This document shows positions 25,446 to 34,465 of a DNA stretch of 64,000 nucleotides, piece after piece (positions within the stretch are counted from its first letter, which is position 1; each line of letters begins with the position of its first letter). The DNA is taken from NCBI RefSeq assembly GCF_002943525.1, contig NZ_CP025394.1, positions 1,364,001 to 1,428,000 on the forward strand, given 5' to 3'. The notes under the pieces are model-generated. The model did no database searches, had not been told where the DNA came from, and worked only from the letters and a program-made list of their open reading frames with translations. The stretch is from Kitasatospora sp. MMS16-BH015 (GTDB taxonomy: Bacteria > Actinomycetota > Actinomycetes > Streptomycetales > Streptomycetaceae). The translations under genes were made by a program, and so were the position numbers.

Positions 25446-26941
25446 ACCCCACCGTCTCCTCCCGCCCCGGACACGACCAGGCCCTGGTGGACCGGCTGTG
25501 GAACTACGCCAACGTGCTGCGCGACAACGGCACCTCGGGCCTAGAGCTCATCGAGCAGCTCTCCAGCCTGATCGTCCTCAAGCGCGCCAATGAGCAACGC
25601 CAACGCCCCCTCAACGGGCGCGACATCCTCGGCTTCGACGCATGGGAGCAGCTCACCTCGACCGAGCGCGACTACCTCATCCCTGCGTACGAGCAGATCC
25701 TGAAGCAGCTCGCCGCCCGGCCCGGAACGCTCGGGCTGCTCTTTCGGCGGGCACAAAACCGCATCCCGGACCCTGCCCTCCTACACCGCTTGATCGTCGA
25801 CGTGGTGGACCGCTACCAGTGGTCCTCAGCCGACATCGGCGCTGTCTTCGAGGCGCTGCTGGCCCGCATGAGCACGGACACGAAGACCGGCGCCGGTCAG
25901 TACTTCACACCCCGGCCGCTGATCGAGGCGATCGTGCAGTGCGTGCAACCCGGCATCGACGACACGGTCTCCGACCCGGCCTGCGGCACCGGTGGCTTCC
26001 TGATCAAAGCCTTCGACTACCTGGTCGACCACTTTCCTTCAGGTGTCACCGCGGCTCAGCGTAAGCGGCTCGACCAAGGGGCCTTCTTCGGCACCGAACT
26101 CGTCGATGCCACCGCGCGGCTGGCCACGACGAACCTCATCCTGCACGGCGTCACCCGGGCCGACGAGATCCACCCGTGCATCACCGTCGGGGACGCGCTG
26201 GTCCGCCCACCGGTGCGGCGGGCGACGCTGGTGCTCACCAACCCTCCGTTCGGGCGCCGCTCCACCAGCGAGGAGCCCTACCGGGAGGACTTCTGGACCC
26301 TCACCACCAGCCGGCAGCTCAACTTCCTCCAGCACATCCACAGCCTGCTGGAGACCGACGGCCGCGCTGCTGCCGTGGTGCCCGACAGTGTGCTGTTCGA
26401 AGGCGGGCCGGGTGAGCTGATCCGGCAGCGCCTGCTGTCCGCGTGCGACGTCCACACCCTGCTGCGGCTTCCCACGGGCGTCTTCTACGCCGGCGGTCTC
26501 AAGGCCAGCGTCCTGTTCTTCGACAAGCCCGAACCGCGCCCCGACGGCAGCCCGTCCACGACACGGTTGTGGGTGTACGACCTGCGCTCCCCGCACACGT
26601 CGACGGCCAAGTCCATGACACCAGCCGGTCCCGACTACAGCGACTTCGTGTCCGCCTACCGGCCCGGCCGACCCCGCAGCGAACGAGTCGAGACCCCCCT
26701 TTTCCGATCCTTCGCCGTCCAGGACCTGCTCGCCCGGCACGGCGTCAACCTGGACCTTCAGGTTGCTGAACCCCCGCCCGGGCCCTTCGCACTGGAAGAG
26801 CCCGAGGCCGACCTGCACCGCATGGCCCAGGAGATCACCGCTGCACTGGGCACCGCCCTAGCCGAATTCGCCTCCCTGACTGAAGCACTGCGCCCCTATG
26901 GTGTGCACGCGGACGGCCCGGATCGTGAGGCGGAGCGGTGA
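25442..26941 (+). CDS. hsdM: Type I restriction-modification N6-adenine methyltransferase (HsdM)
   Basis: 499 aa. The HsdM N-terminal helical domain includes LWNYANVLRDNGTSGLELIEQL. The SAM motif I is DPACGTGGFLIKAF (about 180-193), and the catalytic motif IV is TNPPFG (about 264-269). All methylase motifs look intact. The GTG start overlaps the hsdS stop by 4 bp. With HsdS it should methylate adenine at the host's own target sites. Confidence 0.92.
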   Translation: MNPTVSSRPGHDQALVDRLWNYANVLRDNGTSGLELIEQLSSLIVLKRANEQRQRPLNGRDILGFDAWEQLTSTERDYLIPAYEQILKQLAARPGTLGLLFRRAQNRIPDPALLHRLIVDVVDRYQWSSADIGAVFEALLARMSTDTKTGAGQYFTPRPLIEAIVQCVQPGIDDTVSDPACGTGGFLIKAFDYLVDHFPSGVTAAQRKRLDQGAFFGTELVDATARLATTNLILHGVTRADEIHPCITVGDALVRPPVRRATLVLTNPPFGRRSTSEEPYREDFWTLTTSRQLNFLQHIHSLLETDGRAAAVVPDSVLFEGGPGELIRQRLLSACDVHTLLRLPTGVFYAGGLKASVLFFDKPEPRPDGSPSTTRLWVYDLRSPHTSTAKSMTPAGPDYSDFVSAYRPGRPRSERVETPLFRSFAVQDLLARHGVNLDLQVAEPPPGPFALEEPEADLHRMAQEITAALGTALAEFASLTEALRPYGVHADGPDREAER

Positions 26942-26975
26942 CGGCGACTGGGAACACCTTGACCGGGGGGATGCC

Positions 26976-28616
26976 GTGCGGCTGCTGCGACTGAGACTTC
27001 CCTCCTACCAGGGCCTGCGTCACTTCGAGCTGGACCTCACCGGCGCCCTCGATGGCGGCCATGCCATTGCCACCCTGATCGGCCCCAACGGCGGCGGCAA
27101 GTCCCGGGCCCTGCACGCGCTCGCCGAGATCTTCGGCGCCCTACACCGGCCAGGCCGCCGTGCGGCCTTCGCCTTCGAACTCGACTACGAGGTCCACGAC
27201 AGGACGGTCCGGGTCGTTCAAACCTCCCCCGACACCTCACCCGAGCTAACCGTGGACACCTCCCTGGGCCGACCGATACGCGCGGCCCGCGAAGTGTGGG
27301 CGCAGCATCTGCCCGATCACGTCTTCGGCTACCAGGCGCACGCCCAGGCTCCCTGGAGCAGCGAGTTCGACCAGCACCGCCTCTTCGCCGCCCGCCTCGT
27401 CGGCCAATGGCGCCGACAGTGGATGACGGACTTCGACCAGTGGCGCGCACACCACGCCCCGAACGAAGGCGAGCTGTGGACAGAGCAGCTCACCCTGCCC
27501 ATCAACTGCCCCCTGTACACGCCGGTGTTCCTGTGTACGCCCGCGCACCTGCCGCTGCTGCTCCTCGCGCAGACCACCCACTGGTCCGACTCGTTCGGCA
27601 CCTATCTGCGCCGCCACTCCTACCTCCAGCGTGTGACCTCTGCGGTCCTGCGGATCCGCGCGCCACGCGCCGCACGCGCCCCGCACCTGGCCGCCCTCCC
27701 GTACTGGGGCCTGGGCGGGCCCGCCCGCACCCTGTTCGCGGCCGCCGCCGAATCGGGGCGGTTCGGTCTAATCCCCGATGCCGACCCGGTGGACGGAGCC
27801 GGCAGCCCCGCCGACGGGTTCCAGATCGTCCTGGGCACCGCAGAAGATGTTCGCGCCTTCCGTAACCTCTTCGACAGCGATCTGTCGATGTTCGGCCTGC
27901 TCGCCACCTTGCTGGATGCCGGCTACCTCACCGTCGACGTCCGCCTGGAAAAACCCGGCGCGCTCACCGTCGGCCTGAACGACCTGAGCTCGGGGGAGCA
28001 GCAACTCCTGACCATTTTGGGCCTGCTGAGGCTCCAGCGGGCACATGAGTCGCTGTTCCTGCTGGACGAACCCGACTCCCACTTCCACCCCGAGTGGAGT
28101 CGGCGCTGGTACTCCTCCGTACGCAGCGTGCTGGGACCGCATCAGCACTCGCAGTTCCTCACCGCCACCCACGAACCGCTCCTGGTGTCCAACATGACCC
28201 GCGAGCAGATCCGCGTCGTCACCACCGACGAGGAGGGCTGGGCCACCGCAGTGCTGCCCCGGGCCAACCCGCGGGGACAAGGCGCCGGCGGTCTGCTGAC
28301 CACCGACCTGTTCGGCCTGCCCACCCAACTGGATGAACACACCCAGGAACTGATCGACCGCCAGTACGCGCTGCTCCCTGAGGCGGACGGCGACCCGGTC
28401 AAACAGGCTGCATTGCGCGACGTTACCGCCCAGCTCGACGCCATGGACTTTCCCACCTCCGACCGCGATCCGCTCGTGGCGGCCCTCCTCGCCGAGCTCC
28501 ACCGCAGACGCCTCGCACTCCTCGAGGCCGCGCAGGGACCCAACCCGCCCTCGCCCGAACAACTGCAGACCCTGGTCGCCGAACTGTTCCACGAGCGTTT
28601 CTCGTCGGTGATCTGA
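26976..28616 (+). CDS. PtuA-like AAA/ABC-type ATPase (Septu-like)
   Basis: About 546 aa. I chose the GTG at 26976 because GGGGGG lies 5-6 nt upstream; the open frame goes back to 26898. Walker A is GPNGGGKS (36-43), the ABC signature is LSSGEQQ (337-343), and Walker B is LFLLDEPDSHFHPEWS (Asp364-Glu365). A switch histidine sits in TATHEPLLVSN. No nuclease (TOPRIM) domain is visible. It lies 34 bp after hsdM and 5 bp before the HNH gene. The ATPase-HNH pair matches Septu (PtuA-PtuB) anti-phage modules. Confidence 0.78.
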   Translation: MRLLRLRLPSYQGLRHFELDLTGALDGGHAIATLIGPNGGGKSRALHALAEIFGALHRPGRRAAFAFELDYEVHDRTVRVVQTSPDTSPELTVDTSLGRPIRAAREVWAQHLPDHVFGYQAHAQAPWSSEFDQHRLFAARLVGQWRRQWMTDFDQWRAHHAPNEGELWTEQLTLPINCPLYTPVFLCTPAHLPLLLLAQTTHWSDSFGTYLRRHSYLQRVTSAVLRIRAPRAARAPHLAALPYWGLGGPARTLFAAAAESGRFGLIPDADPVDGAGSPADGFQIVLGTAEDVRAFRNLFDSDLSMFGLLATLLDAGYLTVDVRLEKPGALTVGLNDLSSGEQQLLTILGLLRLQRAHESLFLLDEPDSHFHPEWSRRWYSSVRSVLGPHQHSQFLTATHEPLLVSNMTREQIRVVTTDEEGWATAVLPRANPRGQGAGGLLTTDLFGLPTQLDEHTQELIDRQYALLPEADGDPVKQAALRDVTAQLDAMDFPTSDRDPLVAALLAELHRRRLALLEAAQGPNPPSPEQLQTLVAELFHERFSSVI

Positions 28617-28621
28617 CGCCG

Positions 28622-29746
28622 ATGAGACACGTCAACATGAAAGGGCTCACCGCCCCGCCGGCCTGGACGGCCAAGGCTAAAGGCACCCTGGACGCGGTCA
28701 GGGCCGCGATGGCCGCCAACTCCGAGCGCGTTTTCACCGCGCACTGGACCGAGGACGCCGTACGCGACCTGCTCCTCGAACTTGTCGGCGTCAAGTGCTG
28801 GTACTGCGAGACCCTCATCGTGCGCGCGGACGTCAACGTCGACCACTTCCGGCCGAAGTCCGAGGTCCTCGACGTGCCCGGCCACCCGGGCTACTGGTGG
28901 CTGGCCTACGACGTGTCGAACTACCGCATCGCCTGCAAGCACTGCAACAGCGGCGGAGCCCGGTACAACGGTGTCCCGGAAGGCCGCGCCAAGGGCAGCC
29001 AGTTCCCGCTCCTGGCCGGACCCCGCGCCCGCACATCACTCGACGACCTGGAACGCGAACAGCCGCTGCTCCTCGACCCGGCCCACCACGGCGACCCTGA
29101 CCTACTCGGCTTCGACACCGCCGGCTACGCCCGACGTAGCAACACCCCCTACTCTTCGGCCGAAGCAGACAGCGGCCTGTGCCGCGCCGACGAAACCATA
29201 CGGATCCTGGCACTCAACGACTCCCGGATCGTCCCGCTCCGCAGCCGCCTCATGCAGGAGGTCGGCGTACTCGCTCGCTTCGGGGACGCACCCGAAATTC
29301 AGGCGTTGATCGACGCGAAGGTAGAGCCCCAAGCTCAATGGAGCGCGGCAGCTGCCACCGCCCTGGCCCTGCAGCGCGCCTGCAATCGGCCCATCGCCGC
29401 GCCTGCCCAGCCCGCAACGACGCCCGTCGTTACACCGGTCCTCGATCCGAGGCGTTCGAGGGTCGACCTGCGAGACCTCCTGGAATATCTAGATCCGGAC
29501 GACCTGAAGGCCGGGATCACGCTGACTGGCCGGTACAACAGGACGGTGTACCAGGCGACCCTGAAAAGCGACGGTGAACTCGATGTCTTGGGCCGTCTGT
29601 GGCGTACTCCGACCACCGCAGCCAGGGTTGCGACGGGCAGCCGCCAGATCGACGGTTGGGATTTCTGGCGGCTGACCATCGCCGGGGTGGAGCAGACCCT
29701 CGCCGAGTTCCGCGCCAAGCACTTCCCGCCTGCCACTCGACCCTGA
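28622..29746 (+). CDS. PtuB-like HNH nuclease with C-terminal RAMA/DUF4357-like domain
   Basis: 374 aa. The HNH core has Cys59-x2-Cys62 (CWYCE), Asp74-His75 (VDHFRPKSE), a PtuB-like YWWLAYDVSNYRIAC block, and Cys105-x2-Cys108-Asn109. The C-terminal 90 residues (about 280-370) include YQATLKSDGEL, the TTAA block and ATGSRQIDGWDFWRL. This is the pattern of RAMA/DUF4357 domains, predicted readers of modified DNA in restriction systems. I know of no standard PtuB description with such a domain. It is the last gene of the operon, and an IS3 element starts 34 bp downstream. Confidence 0.75.
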   Translation: MRHVNMKGLTAPPAWTAKAKGTLDAVRAAMAANSERVFTAHWTEDAVRDLLLELVGVKCWYCETLIVRADVNVDHFRPKSEVLDVPGHPGYWWLAYDVSNYRIACKHCNSGGARYNGVPEGRAKGSQFPLLAGPRARTSLDDLEREQPLLLDPAHHGDPDLLGFDTAGYARRSNTPYSSAEADSGLCRADETIRILALNDSRIVPLRSRLMQEVGVLARFGDAPEIQALIDAKVEPQAQWSAAAATALALQRACNRPIAAPAQPATTPVVTPVLDPRRSRVDLRDLLEYLDPDDLKAGITLTGRYNRTVYQATLKSDGELDVLGRLWRTPTTAARVATGSRQIDGWDFWRLTIAGVEQTLAEFRAKHFPPATRP

Positions 29747-29831
29747 AACGGCTGAGGTAGGGCCTCCGGTCCGGACGGAGTGAACCGTTCCGGGTTCGGT
29801 AGAGGCTCGATTTCGTGTAAGGATTCGAGTC

Positions 29832-30113
29832 ATGGCACGTCCCTCGTCCTACCCGCCTGAGCTGCGCCGTCGTGCGGTGCGCATGGTCGCCGAGGTCCTT
29901 GGCGACTACCCGAACGAGTCGGCCGCACTGCGGGCCGTCGCGGAGAAACTCGGCATCGGCTCCGCCGAGACGTTGCGCAACTGGGTTCGGCGCGACCAGG
30001 TCGACTCCGGGCAGCGCCCCGGCACGACCACGGAGGAGTCCGCGCAGATCAAGGCGATGAAGAAGGAGATCGCCGAACTCAAGCGCGCCAACGACATCCT
30101 GAAGGCCGCGGCG
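29832..30113 (+). pseudogene. IS3 OrfA 5' part, interrupted
   Basis: Encodes the same 94 residues as copy 1 OrfA, up to ILKAAA. IS30 then interrupts it with a GCG duplication. The remaining orfA codons (SFFAAELDRPHLRS) resume at 31334. Confidence 0.8.
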
Positions 30114-31330
30114 GTGAACTCAACCGGTCAGCGCAACACCCGAGGTGGTGAAGGGTGTGGTGTATGGCGAGAATGGGTCGTCCGGGCATGTCGGACGCGC
30201 AGAAGCGGGAGTTGTGGGACCGCTGGAAGGCCGGCGAGTCGATCAGTGAGATCTCCCGTGCCCTCGGCAGGCCACCGGGGTCAATCTTCACGATCGTCAA
30301 GGCCAACGGCGGATACGTTCCACCTGTCCGACGCCGTCGGCCTGGCTCGCTGACCTTCGCCGAACGGGAGTCGATCTCCCGTGGTCTGGCCCGGGGCGAC
30401 TCGATCCGCAAGATAGCCCGCACCCTGGAACGTGCCGTCTCGACCGTCAGCAGGGAGGTCGCCCGCAACAAGGGAGCCAAGCACTACCGGGCTGTGGATG
30501 CGGAGGACCGCGCCTGGGATCGCACCCGACGCCCCAAGCCATGCCTCCTTGCCACCAATGAGCCCCTGCGCGCACTGGTCGCCGAGAAACTGACCGAGGA
30601 CTGGTCGTCCCAGCAGATAGCCGGCCACCTGGCCAAGACCCAGGCGGTCGGCACGGGCATACGGATCAGCCACGAGACGATCTACAAATCGTTGTTCATC
30701 CAGGCCCGGGGAGTGTTGGCCAAGGCCCTGCAGAAGCACCTCAGATCGGGACGACCGACCCGACGCAATATCCACAACACCGTTACTGGTCAATGGCGTT
30801 CACAGATCAAGGACACGATCCCCATCCACGAACGCCCCGCCGAGGCGGACGACCGCGCAGTGCCCGGACATTGGGAAGGAGATCTCATCATGGGCAGCGG
30901 CGTCACCCAGGTCGCGACCCTCGTCGAGCGCACCACCCGCTTCACCATGCTGGTCCAGCTCGACGCACGCGACACAGCCACCGTCACGGCCAGAGTCTCG
31001 ACTCAGATGCTCCAACTTCCCGACCAGCTTAGGAAGTCACTGACCTGGGACCGCGGAATGGAGCTGGCCGCCCACAAGAGCGTCACCGCCGCGACCGGCA
31101 TGGCCGTCTACTTCGCCGACCCCCAGAGCCCATGGCAGCGCGGCACCAATGAGAACACCAACCGCCTCCTGCGCCAGTACCTACCCAAGCGCACTGGACT
31201 GGGTCACCTCACCCAAGCCGACCTGGACACCATCGCCCGGCGGTTGAATACGCGCCCCCGGCAGACCCTCGACTTCGACACCCCAGCCGATAGGCTGGAG
31301 GCCCTGTTGCGCTGACCGATTGAGTCCACC
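30114..31330 (+). mobile_element. IS30-family insertion sequence
   Basis: The ends are imperfect inverted repeats: left TGAACTCAACCGGTCAGCGC, right TGGACTCAATCGGTCAGCGC when reversed. They are flanked by a 3-bp GCG duplication (30111-30113 and 31331-31333). Length is 1,217 bp. The uninterrupted target is visible in IS3 copy 1, which confirms the boundaries. Confidence 0.9.
30164..31315 (+). CDS. IS30-family transposase
   Basis: About 383 aa from the ATG at 30164 (MARMGRPGMSDAQKREL). The open frame starts at 30155. Two helix-turn-helix segments are present (ESISEISRALGRPPGSIFTIV; DSIRKIARTLERAVSTVSREV). The DDE core follows: PGHWEGDLIMG, LTWDRGMELAAH, and YFADPQSPWQRGTNENTNRLLRQYLPK (marker only). 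It ends with LNTRPRQTLDFDTPADRL. Intact and probably active. Confidence 0.92.
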   Translation: MARMGRPGMSDAQKRELWDRWKAGESISEISRALGRPPGSIFTIVKANGGYVPPVRRRRPGSLTFAERESISRGLARGDSIRKIARTLERAVSTVSREVARNKGAKHYRAVDAEDRAWDRTRRPKPCLLATNEPLRALVAEKLTEDWSSQQIAGHLAKTQAVGTGIRISHETIYKSLFIQARGVLAKALQKHLRSGRPTRRNIHNTVTGQWRSQIKDTIPIHERPAEADDRAVPGHWEGDLIMGSGVTQVATLVERTTRFTMLVQLDARDTATVTARVSTQMLQLPDQLRKSLTWDRGMELAAHKSVTAATGMAVYFADPQSPWQRGTNENTNRLLRQYLPKRTGLGHLTQADLDTIARRLNTRPRQTLDFDTPADRLEALLR

Positions 31331-32297
31331 GCGAGTTTCTTCGCGGCCGAGCTCGACCGGCCACATCTTCGCTCGTAGCGTTCGTCGACGAGCACCGGGA
31401 CCGCTTCGGCGGCGTCGAGCCGATCTGCCGAGTGCTCACCGAGCACGGCTGCAGCATCGCCCCCTCCACCTACTACACCTTCAACAACCGCACCCCTCGG
31501 CCCGTTCGGTCCGCGACACGGAGCTGAAGGAACTGATCACCGCAGCCTACGAGGACAACTTCCGGGTCTACGGGGCCCGCAAGATCTGGCGCGAGCTGAA
31601 CCGCCGCGGCCACGCGGTGGCCCGCTGCACCATCGAGCGGCTGATGCGCGACCTGGGCATCACCGGAGCCGTCCGCGGCAAGCGCGTGGTCACCACAGTC
31701 CCCGACCCGTCCGCCGAACGGGCCCCCGACCTGGTCGACCGCGACTTCGTCGCGTCGGCACCGAACCGGTGCTGGGTCGCGGACTTCACACACGTGGCAG
31801 CATTCGCCGGCGTCGTCTACGTCGCGTTCGTCGTGGACACCTTCTCCCGCCGCATCGTCGGCTGGTCCGCCGCGACCACGAAGCAGACCAGGATCGTCCT
31901 GGACGCCCTGGAGATGGCCTTGTGGCAGCGTGACCGCGACGGATACCCGCCCAGACGGGGAGAGTTGATACATCACAGCGACGCAGGCAGTCAGCACACG
32001 TCTTTCCGCCTGGCCGAGCACCTCGACGCCGCCGGCATCGCCGCCTCCATCGGATCCGTCGGCGACGCCCACGACAACGCCCTCGTGGAGAGCACGATCG
32101 GGCTGTTCAAGACCGAGCTGATCAAACCCCGGCGGCCCTGGCCGACCCTCTCGCAAGTCGAGCTCGCCACCGCCGAGTGGGTCGATTGGTACAACCACCG
32201 CCGACTCCACGGTGAGATAGGCCACGTCCCACCCACCGAATACGAGACCACCTACCACCTCACAACCGCAAAACCACAGGTCACAACCACAAGCTGA
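31331..32297 (+). pseudogene. IS3 OrfA 3' end and OrfB of copy 2, frameshifted
   Basis: The sequence resumes at the orfA SFFAAEL codons. OrfB begins VAFVDEHRDRFGGVEPICRVL and runs to about 31495. It then shifts frame at the same CACCCCTCGGCC deletion as copy 1 and continues SARSVRDTELKELITAAYEDN to 32297. The DDE core (CWVADFTHV, LIHHSDAGSQHTS, ALVESTIGLFK) is complete. Confidence 0.75.
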
Positions 32298-32520
32298 GGT
32301 CTCTATCCAACCCGGTGCGGTTCACTTTGCCGACTCGGAATGGGGCGGCACGTACGGTGGGTCATGACGGTCTCCGATCAAGGGACGAGTCCGCCGCCCC
32401 TGCACCGCTGTTCTTGGCCGGACACGGTGCAGGGCACGGCTGGTGATGACCACCACCCTCCCGGCTGAGAGCTGCCGAGTGCAGCTCACCAGCCCCGGAT
32501 CTGGATGTAAGTTCGGTGCC

Positions 32521-33443
32521 ATGGACGAGGACCGGACCGCCACCTGGGCTGAAGGCACGTCGGCCGATTTGGTCGCCGACGCGCATGCCCTCGGGGTGAG
32601 CTCGGTCAGCACCCGTATGGTGACCGCCTGGGTGGAGGAGGGGCTGCTCGCCAGCCCCGAGCCGCGCAAGACCACCGCGCACGGTAGCGACCCGCGCGTC
32701 TTCCCGCCCGAGCAGCGCGAGCTGTTCACCAAGCTGCTAGAGGCTCGGGAACGGTCCCCGCTGGGGCGCGTTCCCCAGCGCTCGATCGTCCGCGTTGTGC
32801 TGTACCTGTGGCTGATCGACGACAGCGTGGTGCTCACCCCGCAGGCGCGCCGTGCTTGGCGCACTCACGCTCGGGCCACTGGTAAGCAGACCGCCGCCAG
32901 GCGCAGCGAAACCGCCCGTGCGATCGTCGCGTCGCTCGCTCATCCGTCAGCGACCATCCCACAGCGGCGCGCAGCCCAGCTCGTAATCGAGGAGGGCGAG
33001 CGGACGGGCCGGATCGACCTGCCGCGGCTGACATCCGTTCTGACCGAGCTGTGCTCGCCGTGGCCGGCCCAGCCGGGCGCACCGCGAATCGAGCGTGCCA
33101 TCCCGGGACCGTTCGGACCGGTCACGGTCCAGCACCACATCGCCATGTGGTACGCCAGGCACCAGGCGGTCCGGCAGCTCCGCAACGAGGAAGTCAACGA
33201 GGCTGCCTTGATCGGGTGCGCGCCATCCACCGCCCCGAATGGGCCGACTACCAAGCCCGTCGGTCGGCTCTGGCTGCCCAGGCCGGAGCGTTCCCCACGG
33301 CTTTCGCCGAGCCCGAGACTCTGGAGGGCCGCGCGATCGAGGCGGTCGACGCCTTCGTAGGCACGCTGGCCGGCGAGCTCGGGCTCATCGAGGCCGCGTT
33401 CAACACCGCCGAGACGCTCCGCAACAGGGCGCGTTGGCCGTGA
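32521..33443 (+). pseudogene. MerR-like DNA-binding protein, frameshifted near the end
   Basis: Starts at ATG 32521 (MDEDRTATWAEGTSADLVAD). Residues about 12-55 look like a MerR-type helix-turn-helix (ADAHALGVSSVSTRMVTAWVEEGLLASPEP). A helical domain of about 180 aa follows. After NEEVNEAALI (about 33215) one base appears to be missing. The expected continuation (RVRAIHRPEWADYQARRSALA...TAETLRNRARWP) is in the next frame, ending at 33443. In the original frame the tail is Arg/Pro-rich and ends at 33360. It could be a real mutation or a sequencing error. Confidence 0.6.
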
Positions 33444-33473
33444 TACCAGGACGCCAGCCGCACAGAGAGTCGC

Positions 33474-33965
33474 TCACTCCTGGTTGACTTCAGAAGGCTC
33501 CTCCGTGGCCTCGGAGTCGTCCTCATCCGAGCGTCGCGCTGCGGCCTGGCCGGTGACGAACACGGTGACAATGGCAGCAATGTCTAGCGCTGCCACGACT
33601 GCCGCCAGTCCGCCTTCGCCCAGATATGCCAGGTAGGCGGCCAGTGCTCCCAGGAGGAGTACTGCGGCGAGACCACAACCCTGACCGATCCTCGCAAGCC
33701 GGAACGGCTGCGTGACGATGCGCTCTTCCATGTCATGTCGATGACGCTGCTCGCGCTCCGCCATGCTGAGGATTCGGTTGGCGGCGCCGGGATGCACCTG
33801 CTCGTAGCTCTGGAGCTCCCTTGCATCAGGTAACGGGCCGGAACGGCTCACCGTGACTTGGCGGATCTCATGAAGCTCAGTCTTCATCCCCTGGAGGATC
33901 GCCTCGATGATCAAGGCATGTTCCTCTGTGGGTTTAGCCCCGTCACGTTTCAAGCTCACTGGCAT
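33474..33965 (-). CDS. DUF2335-family membrane protein
   Basis: About 163 aa from the ATG at 33965; a TTG at 34061 in the same frame is possible. The DUF2335 signature GPLPDARELQSYEQVHPGAANRIL (marker only, about 40-63) is followed by SMAEREQRHRHDMEE. Two membrane helices follow (GLAAVLLLGALAAYLAYL; GLAAVVAALDIAAIVTVFV) and an acidic tail. The family is common on prophages and integrative elements; function unknown. It lies 20 bp after the small gene upstream. Confidence 0.75.
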   Translation of the reverse strand: MPVSLKRDGAKPTEEHALIIEAILQGMKTELHEIRQVTVSRSGPLPDARELQSYEQVHPGAANRILSMAEREQRHRHDMEERIVTQPFRLARIGQGCGLAAVLLLGALAAYLAYLGEGGLAAVVAALDIAAIVTVFVTGQAAARRSDEDDSEATEEPSEVNQE

Positions 33966-33985
33966 TTGCTGCGCTGGAGGCTTGT

Positions 33986-34198
33986 CTACTTCGCGGCTTT
34001 GCTCCGGTCGGTCTCTTCCAAGGCCATCGCCGTGCGAAGGTCCCTGGCCACTGCCTGCCAATCCGACCCCCGGTAAACCCGGGCAGGACTCGGCTGGGCC
34101 CTGCGCATGGCTCGATAGGTCCCAAGCCCCGCAACGTCGATAGTCGAGCTGAGGCCCACGACCGTAGGCGAGAGAGCCCGTTTGCGCGGCGATCTCAT
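33986..34198 (-). CDS. Small hypothetical protein
   Basis: 70 aa from the ATG at 34198, preceded by AAGGAG at 7-nt spacing. Basic N-terminus (MRSPRKRALSPTVVGL). The middle reads TYRAMRRAQPSPARVYRGSDWQAVARDLRTAMALEETDRSKAAK (marker only, residues about 27-70). No recognised domain. Probably in one operon with the DUF2335 gene. Confidence 0.5.
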   Translation of the reverse strand: MRSPRKRALSPTVVGLSSTIDVAGLGTYRAMRRAQPSPARVYRGSDWQAVARDLRTAMALEETDRSKAAK

Positions 34199-34425
34199 CG
34201 TCGTCTCCTTGTTGGTGGTGCGGCCCACCACCGTAACCTCTGCGGTGTTTGACCGGAATAAGTCCGGTATTCCCGTCCTCTGATCGTATAGCCCTGATAC
34301 GAGGGCAGCCTGTCGGTCAGGACTCCTCGCCCTATCCACCGTTGCCGTGCCGGAACCGGGACCGAGTCCTCTTGGAGCTTGGCGATCTTACGGATCGACT
34401 CAGCCGCAACGTCCTCGGCGAGCAC
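34195..34425 (-). CDS. Small hypothetical protein downstream of the relaxase
   Basis: About 76 aa from the GTG at 34425; the frame is open further upstream into the relaxase 3' end. The sequence begins VLAEDVAAESIRKIAKLQED and ends in a basic tail (RRRR). It overlaps the following small gene start by 4 bp, which favours a real gene. No domain recognised. Confidence 0.4.
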   Translation of the reverse strand: MLAEDVAAESIRKIAKLQEDSVPVPARQRWIGRGVLTDRLPSYQGYTIRGREYRTYSGQTPQRLRWWAAPPTRRRR

Positions 34426-34465
34426 GGTTGGCGACCGCTCAAGATCCTCGGGCCTGGTGCTCGGC

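Larger units (their letters stand above)
29781..32324. mobile_element. IS3-family insertion sequence, copy 2, interrupted by IS30
   Basis: The left end TGAACCGTTCCGGGTTCGG is identical to copy 1. The right end at 32324 is a diverged repeat. An IS30 element (30114-31330) splits orfA. The first 500 bp of IS3 sequence are almost identical to copy 1, then the two copies diverge strongly. Confidence 0.85.
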
